Notes under the pieces: model-generated
Seen by the model: only the letters and a program-made list of their open reading frames with translations
Database searches by the model: none
Told to the model about the DNA's origin: nothing
Part shown: positions 59,799 through 64,000 of the stretch, in pieces
Position numbering within the stretch: the first letter of the stretch is position 1
Layout: each line of letters starts with the position of its first letter
Translations under genes and position numbers: made by a program
From: Bdellovibrio bacteriovorus str. Tiberius
GTDB lineage: Bacteria; Bdellovibrionota; Bdellovibrionia; Bdellovibrionales; Bdellovibrionaceae
DNA: 64,000 nucleotides
Direction: 5' to 3'
Assembly: GCF_000317895.1 (NCBI RefSeq)
Contig: NC_019567.1
Coordinates: 2,046,001 to 2,110,000 of the forward strand

Positions 59799-61157
59799 AT
59801 GGAAGTTGGATTTTTAGGCGCAGCCGGAACAGTTACCGGGTCTAAGTTTCTGGTACATAATAACAGCACTCGAATTTTAGTCGATTGCGGCATGTTCCAG
59901 GGTTTTAAAGAACTTCGCGAACTCAACTGGGAGGACTTTCCGTTTGAGGCCCGTGATATCGATGCTGTCGTTTTAACTCACGCGCATCTGGATCATTGCG
60001 GAGCTTTGCCTTTGTTGGTTAAACGAGGTTTTAAAGGCCGAATTTACTGCACCGAACCAACGCTGGAACTGACGAAAATCATCTTACTGGATTCAGCCAA
60101 GATCCAGGAAGAAGACGCTGAATACGCCAACAAAAAAGGTTTCTCCAAACACAGTCCAGCACTGGCTTTATATACCATTGAAGATGCTGAAAAAACGCTG
60201 CCTCTTTTAACGCCGGTGGATCTGCACACTGAATTTGATATTGGAACTTTGAAGGTTTATTTCACCAGCAGCGGTCACATTTTGGGGGCTGCTTCAGCAT
60301 GGATTTCAAACGGTGAAACCAGTATCCAATTTTCCGGTGATTTAGGCCGTTATAATGACCCTTTGATGCCACCACCGGAACCACCAGTGCATTCAGACTA
60401 TGTCGTGATGGAATCCACCTATGGGGATCGCGATCATTCCAAGATCACTTCAAAAGAAGTCTTAAAACAGTGTATTTTAGAGATCGCAAAAACACGGGGA
60501 GTGTTACTGATTCCCAGTTTTGCCGTGGGAAGAGCTCAGAATCTGTTGTTTGAAATCACGGAACTAAAAAGAGACGGGGAGGTCCCCGCCCATATCCCCG
60601 TTTATTTTAACTCTCCCATGGGTCATGAAGTTGCAAAATTATACGAACGCTATCACCCGTTCCAACGTCTGGCTTCGGGACAGTTCGCTGAAATCATGTC
60701 TGAAGTTCATTCCGTTAAAACCGCCGAAGAATCCCGCGCTTTAAATGATGATAAATCCGGGCCTAAAATCATCATCGCAGCCAGCGGCATGTTAACTGGT
60801 GGCCGGGTTTTACATCATTTAAAAGCTTTCGGCCCGGATCCAAGAAACATCGTTTTGCTGGCAGGATTTCAAAGCCCCGGAACCCGTGGATACAGCTTGT
60901 TGAATGGTGCTAAAGAGATCAAAATCCATGGTCTTTATGTAGAGATTAACTGCAAAGTGGTTCCATCGGATTCATTTTCAGCCCATGCAGACAGAAGTGA
61001 TTTAATGACCTGGTTAAAGCAGGCTCCAGAGGCCCCAAAAAGAACGTTCCTGGTGCATGGGGAATCCAGCGCTGCAGATGAGCTTCGTAAACGCATCGAT
61101 AAAGACTTAAAATGGAACGTTTCAGTGCCCAGAATGAATCAATTCGTTAAGACCTAG
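59799..61157 (+). CDS. MBL-fold RNase-like protein (beta-CASP/RMMBL)
   Basis: The ATG at 59799 with GGGGAGC five bases upstream starts the metallo-beta-lactamase fold directly (MEVGFLGAAGTVTGSKF); 29 residues further upstream are not family-like. The motif THAHLDHCG, DLG in the SGDLGRYNDP loop and a C-terminal SAHADRSDL describe the beta-CASP family of zinc nucleases related to CPSF-73 and bacterial RNase J-like or YsaA-type proteins. Cytoplasmic RNA processing is likely. A terminator hairpin follows. Confidence 0.93.
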   Translation: MEVGFLGAAGTVTGSKFLVHNNSTRILVDCGMFQGFKELRELNWEDFPFEARDIDAVVLTHAHLDHCGALPLLVKRGFKGRIYCTEPTLELTKIILLDSAKIQEEDAEYANKKGFSKHSPALALYTIEDAEKTLPLLTPVDLHTEFDIGTLKVYFTSSGHILGAASAWISNGETSIQFSGDLGRYNDPLMPPPEPPVHSDYVVMESTYGDRDHSKITSKEVLKQCILEIAKTRGVLLIPSFAVGRAQNLLFEITELKRDGEVPAHIPVYFNSPMGHEVAKLYERYHPFQRLASGQFAEIMSEVHSVKTAEESRALNDDKSGPKIIIAASGMLTGGRVLHHLKAFGPDPRNIVLLAGFQSPGTRGYSLLNGAKEIKIHGLYVEINCKVVPSDSFSAHADRSDLMTWLKQAPEAPKRTFLVHGESSAADELRKRIDKDLKWNVSVPRMNQFVKT

Positions 61158-61222
61158 GGCCATATTCAAATAAACCCCTCTACCCATTGTTACATAATAT
61201 AACTTATCAGAAGATTGTATAT

Positions 61223-61245
61223 CCCACTTCAACCGTGGGTTTTTC
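61223..61245 (+). terminator. Terminator after the MBL-fold gene
   Basis: CCCAC-TTCAACC-GTGGG followed by TTTTT. Confidence 0.65.
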
Positions 61246-61251
61246 ATCGAA

Positions 61252-61281
61252 TTGACCCTGAACTGGTTCTGGCTTTACATT
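61252..61281 (+). promoter_or_regulatory. Promoter candidate for the zinc-ribbon gene
   Basis: TTGACC followed after 18 nt by TACATT, 30 nt before the ATG at 61311. Confidence 0.35.
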
Positions 61282-61310
61282 CAAAAGCATCTCTTTAAAG
61301 GTTAATTAAT

Positions 61311-61961
61311 ATGGAGTCTTGCCCGCTTTGTTCAAATCAATCCCAACTTCATTCCGAACCATTATTTCCGGCTTGGATGAATGCCTCTGAAAACCCGACT
61401 TTGAATATCTGTGGGACCTGCCAAACACGCTTTGAGCGAAATGCTGCCTTCACGGTGGAGTTTTTCAAAGAACGTGCTTTCTTCAAGAAGCTTATTGAGC
61501 CGGATTATTACGACACTTTTTATGGCTCTGAACTTCACCTTAAACGATCCCGTATCGCTTTGTTGTACTTCCTGGTGGGTCTGAGTTTGAAACAACATCT
61601 GATTCTGGCAAATCAGGGCGAAGACCTTTTAGGTGGCAGTTTTGATCGCTTGGCGCATGATTTTAATGGCCGTTTTATCGAGGAAAATGACTATCACCTT
61701 TGGGCGGCATTCAATCCGGAACACAGCGAGATTATTTCGGCCCCGGTGCGAACCCGCATTGAAGGTTTAAATGCCACCGAATCCTGCATTTTGGGATATC
61801 ATTTCTTTCTGATCACAGATCAGCGTCCTTTGCCGGCGAAGTCTTTGATTCTGCAACTGGAACAAGAGCAAGACCTGACCATTATGCATGCGGGAATTGA
61901 AAAAGATATCTATGAGGACTTCGAAGCTTTCATGGAAGAGTTCAATAGCCGCAAAAAATAG
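61311..61961 (+). CDS. Zinc-ribbon-containing protein of unknown function
   Basis: The 216-residue protein begins with two CxxC pairs (CPLC at 4-7 and CGTC at 34-37), which would form a zinc ribbon. A helical region (FKERAFFKKLIEPDYYDTFYGSELHLKRSR) and an acidic C-terminus follow. It has no signal peptide. I recognise no family, and the neighbours give no clue. An imperfect 7-bp GC hairpin (61973-62002) without U-run lies after the stop. Confidence 0.75.
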   Translation: MESCPLCSNQSQLHSEPLFPAWMNASENPTLNICGTCQTRFERNAAFTVEFFKERAFFKKLIEPDYYDTFYGSELHLKRSRIALLYFLVGLSLKQHLILANQGEDLLGGSFDRLAHDFNGRFIEENDYHLWAAFNPEHSEIISAPVRTRIEGLNATESCILGYHFFLITDQRPLPAKSLILQLEQEQDLTIMHAGIEKDIYEDFEAFMEEFNSRKK

Positions 61962-62016
61962 TTTTGTATCAAACGGGGATAGTGAAAAACATCTCTCCCC
62001 GTCTTCCCCTGCTGGT

Positions 62017-62559
62017 TTATTTACTAAAAACTTCTGGTTTCAGGATGATTTCCTGACTCTCTGTTGTGATCGCTTTTAGATATTCATCACCAGCATTCAA
62101 CCCCAGACTGACGGTGGCGACTTCATATAAATTCCCGTGCTGATCTTTCAGAATCAAATGACGAATGGGTCCAGATCCTGAATCCATCGTTTTGATTCCA
62201 TGCTTTGTTACGGCGATCATTTTGACCAGTTCAAATTCCATGTCTGAACTGGCATCCACGGTCTGCGTTTGCATGTTTTCAATTTGATATTGATAATGGA
62301 TGGCGTGTCTGGCTTCGACAAGTTTGTTGGTGATGGCGCCCATTTCTGCCAGGCATTGATATTCTTTATCGATCCCGCGCACCACAGCCGCAGGTCGAAT
62401 CAAATGTATCTTGGCACCGGTAAAATCGGTCGGTATGGTCTGAGCTTCTTCGGTATAGACACAAGACCTTACCAAGGATCCATAATAACAATAGCGCAGG
62501 CCCAAAAACACACCTGCGACAATAACGATCCAAGAGCTTATTTTCCATCTGGTTTTCAT
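62017..62559 (-). CDS. Membrane-anchored protein of unknown function
   Basis: One N-terminal hydrophobic segment (ISSWIVIVAGVFLGLRY) is followed by about 155 extracytoplasmic residues, probably beta-rich, with Cys in RSCVYTEE and YQCLAEMG. No family is recognised. It overlaps the upstream VOC gene by 4 nt (ATGA), so they are co-translated, but the functional link is unclear. Confidence 0.72.
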   Translation of the reverse strand: MKTRWKISSWIVIVAGVFLGLRYCYYGSLVRSCVYTEEAQTIPTDFTGAKIHLIRPAAVVRGIDKEYQCLAEMGAITNKLVEARHAIHYQYQIENMQTQTVDASSDMEFELVKMIAVTKHGIKTMDSGSGPIRHLILKDQHGNLYEVATVSLGLNAGDEYLKAITTESQEIILKPEVFSK

Positions 62560-62930
62560 TCAAAAGACTCCCCAAAACGGATGGCATTCAAATACGGATC
62601 ATCGATCTGCATTTCGTTCATGCCCCAGAGTTGCCTGGTCAGTTCATATCTGAATACAACTCCGCGGTCTTTGAACTCTGAAAACAGGTTTTCAACATTT
62701 TCAACACGGATATAGCAGCTGCTTTGGCTCCCCAGATTCTTTGCATCAGTTTCAGAAGCGGTTCTCCAAAAATGAATTTCGCAAGACCCGCGCTTTACGG
62801 ACAAAAACCCGTGCTCAATCATTTTCGCAACAACTTTAAAACCCAGTTTCTGTTCCATGAACTGAGCTGTTTTTTCAATGTCACCAGAAGGTAACTGCGG
62901 AATTGCAGGAGATAAATTAGCTGAATTCAT
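62556..62930 (-). CDS. VOC-superfamily protein (bleomycin-resistance/glyoxalase-like)
   Basis: The 124-residue protein fits the vicinal oxygen chelate fold of bleomycin-binding type: AIPQLPSGDIEKTAQFMEQKLGF, EIHFWRT and the C-terminal WGMNEMQIDDPYLNAIRFGE. Such proteins bind drugs or catalyse metal-dependent reactions; the metal ligands of true glyoxalase are not all obvious here, which favours the binding role. It is first of a two-gene unit. Confidence 0.85.
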   Translation of the reverse strand: MNSANLSPAIPQLPSGDIEKTAQFMEQKLGFKVVAKMIEHGFLSVKRGSCEIHFWRTASETDAKNLGSQSSCYIRVENVENLFSEFKDRGVVFRYELTRQLWGMNEMQIDDPYLNAIRFGESFE

Positions 62931-62976
62931 TATGTTTCAATCCTGTTGCTGTTTTCTGTCGTAATCAATTCTGGCC

Positions 62977-63663
62977 TTAAACCATTTTCTTCAGTTCAGA
63001 AAGATGCATAATTTCCATTTGTGGCGGGACTTCGTCGATTTCAATTTTAACTTTTCCGGGATTGAACCAGCAGGAATCAATACCGAAATGATGCGCCCCC
63101 AGAATGTCCGTTTCAAGCTTGTCGCCAACCATCAGGGTTGATCTTTTATCAAACTTACGGGCCTGTTTAACGGTGTATTCAAAGAATCGAACATCGGGCT
63201 TCGCATAGCCGGCTTCTTCAGACACAGCCATAAAGCTGACAAAAGGAGCCAGTTTCGAGCGGCTGAGCCGTTGAACCTGAGTGGCTTGAATCCCGTTGGT
63301 GATAATTCCAAGCTCGCCTTTGCCGCTTAAATATTCACATAGCTCCACGGCGTGATCGATCAACACAACAGCTTCTGGCAAAGCATCCAAATATCGGTTT
63401 GCCGTCAGGACCGGATCGATTTCAATGGCGTGGACTTCAAACAGCTTGCGGAAACGTTCGATCTTTAAAAGATCCTTGGTGGTTTTTCCCTGTTCAAACT
63501 GTTTCCACAAAGCGGCATGTTCAATCTGATAAGTCCGGAAAAGGTTGTCCAGATCCGAGGTCAAACCCACTGAATTCATCGCCGAAACAAAAGACAGCTT
63601 TTCAGACGCTTTAAAGTCCAACAACGTGTCATCCAAATCAAAAAGGAACAAATCGTATTTCAT
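62977..63663 (-). CDS. HAD-superfamily phosphatase, YjjG-like
   Basis: All HAD motifs are visible: DLDDTLLDF (catalytic Asp), ITNGIQATQ (motif II), AKPDVRFFEYTV (motif III Lys) and VGDKLETDILGA (motif IV). The ITNG plus long cap matches YjjG-type pyrimidine nucleotidases, which dephosphorylate UMP/dTMP and abnormal nucleotides. The 228-residue length fits. It ends 46 nt before the VOC gene on the same strand. Confidence 0.9.
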   Translation of the reverse strand: MKYDLFLFDLDDTLLDFKASEKLSFVSAMNSVGLTSDLDNLFRTYQIEHAALWKQFEQGKTTKDLLKIERFRKLFEVHAIEIDPVLTANRYLDALPEAVVLIDHAVELCEYLSGKGELGIITNGIQATQVQRLSRSKLAPFVSFMAVSEEAGYAKPDVRFFEYTVKQARKFDKRSTLMVGDKLETDILGAHHFGIDSCWFNPGKVKIEIDEVPPQMEIMHLSELKKMV

Positions 63664-63765
63664 AATCTGATCTTAAATTACTCCAGAACATCACGATACT
63701 CGTTTACCAGCCCTAAAGCCATACCCAAGTCCGTATGCAAGGCATTCTCCTGTCGTAACGTCCTG

Positions 63766-63793
63766 TAAAACTTCCCGCCCAATAAGCCGATTA
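63766..63793 (+). promoter_or_regulatory. FliA (sigma-28)-like promoter candidate
   Basis: TAAAACTT and GCCGATTA are separated by 12 nt, close to the FliA consensus TAAAGTTT-N11-GCCGATAA (7 of 8 in the -10, spacing one longer). It lies 34 nt before the ATG at 63828. Confidence 0.4.
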
Positions 63794-63827
63794 AACAAAT
63801 GCAAGACAAGTCCAACAAGGGGGCCTT

Positions 63828-64000
63828 ATGAAAATTCAGATCCTAACTATTCTGGCGATGCTGATGGCAACATCCGTGGCTTCCGCCCGCCAATTCACTC
63901 TGGTAAAAGGTTCTGGCTATGCTATTGAGCCTTTGTACGGATATGAAACTGTCTATCGCAGCAGCCCCAGTCCGCATATCGCAACCCGCGCGATGTATGG
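63828..64000 (+). CDS. Secreted protein, N-terminal part (runs off right edge)
   Basis: The ATG has SD AAGGGGG. The first 21 residues form a signal peptide ending ATSVASA, followed by RQFTLVKGSGYAIEPLYGYE. The frame is open to the window end (57 codons). No family can be named from this fragment. A FliA-like promoter ahead of it suggests expression in the motile phase. Confidence 0.75.
   Translation, partial: MKIQILTILAMLMATSVASARQFTLVKGSGYAIEPLYGYETVYRSSPSPHIATRAMY

Noticed and set aside
1-64000. tRNA, rRNA or known riboswitches
   Set aside because: No cloverleaf, rRNA signature or recognisable riboswitch core was found by eye; a covariance-model scan would be needed to exclude small RNAs.

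Overview
The window looks like the chromosome of a Bdellovibrio-type predatory deltaproteobacterium (Bdellovibrio bacteriovorus or a close relative). The main reasons are a close match to the crystallised Bdellovibrio ferroportin homologue, including residues T20, D24, N196, S199 and F200, many signal-peptide and lipoprotein genes, and dense coding. I see no rRNA, tRNA, CRISPR array, prophage or insertion sequence.

Layout. 1-6540: the start of an acyl-CoA dehydrogenase gene, a perfect 27-bp inverted repeat, a site-2 protease, scpA-scpB, and a coupled membrane module (single-pass protein, HTTM protein, membrane thioredoxin). 6530-11573: a binding-protein-like gene and class I ribonucleotide reductase nrdA/nrdB behind a NrdR-box-like palindrome. 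11574-14154: a YhcC-type radical SAM protein, an MnmC-like methyltransferase and a periplasmic binding protein. 14155-18867: a tightly overlapping GH3 / LysE / C45-acyltransferase operon diverging from a TetR regulator, with a duplicated operator-like unit between them. 18864-24822: an RND transporter fused to a LolA-like domain, a periplasmic protein and an outer-membrane barrel. 24885-34772: PilZ protein, flavin reductase, Kup, patatin, YceI, bestrophin, lipoproteins, an outer-membrane protein behind a sigma-54-type promoter, and an M23 peptidase. 34904-42015: a housekeeping operon (DUF177-rpmF-fabH-fabD-fabG-acpP-fabF-rpiB-glyA). 42189-47765: a hydrolase, a CsoR-like repressor diverging from ferroportin, and an NMT1-type ABC importer. 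47958-49797: a secreted small protein behind a second sigma-54-type promoter, a minimal tyrosine recombinase, a 26-bp palindrome, and a membrane-anchored HTH protein behind three phased operator-like sites and coupled to argS. 51665-55272: leucine-dehydrogenase-like enzyme, YfgM-like protein, BamB, small lipoprotein. 55250-59663: NADAR lipoprotein, class V aminotransferase, and a secreted Fic protein with an ADP-ribosyltransferase-like C-terminus. 59799-64000: MBL-fold RNase-like protein, zinc-ribbon protein, VOC protein, HAD phosphatase, and the start of a secreted protein behind a FliA-like promoter.

The best candidates for an undescribed system are (a) the exported Fic/ART-like protein with an exported NADAR (ADP-ribose glycosidase family) protein encoded on the same strand just upstream, and (b) the GH3-LysE-C45 operon, which reads as making, exporting and processing acyl-amino-acid conjugates. 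Both are inferences from motifs and gene order. Many start sites were moved from the longest reading frame on the basis of Shine-Dalgarno position and family alignment.
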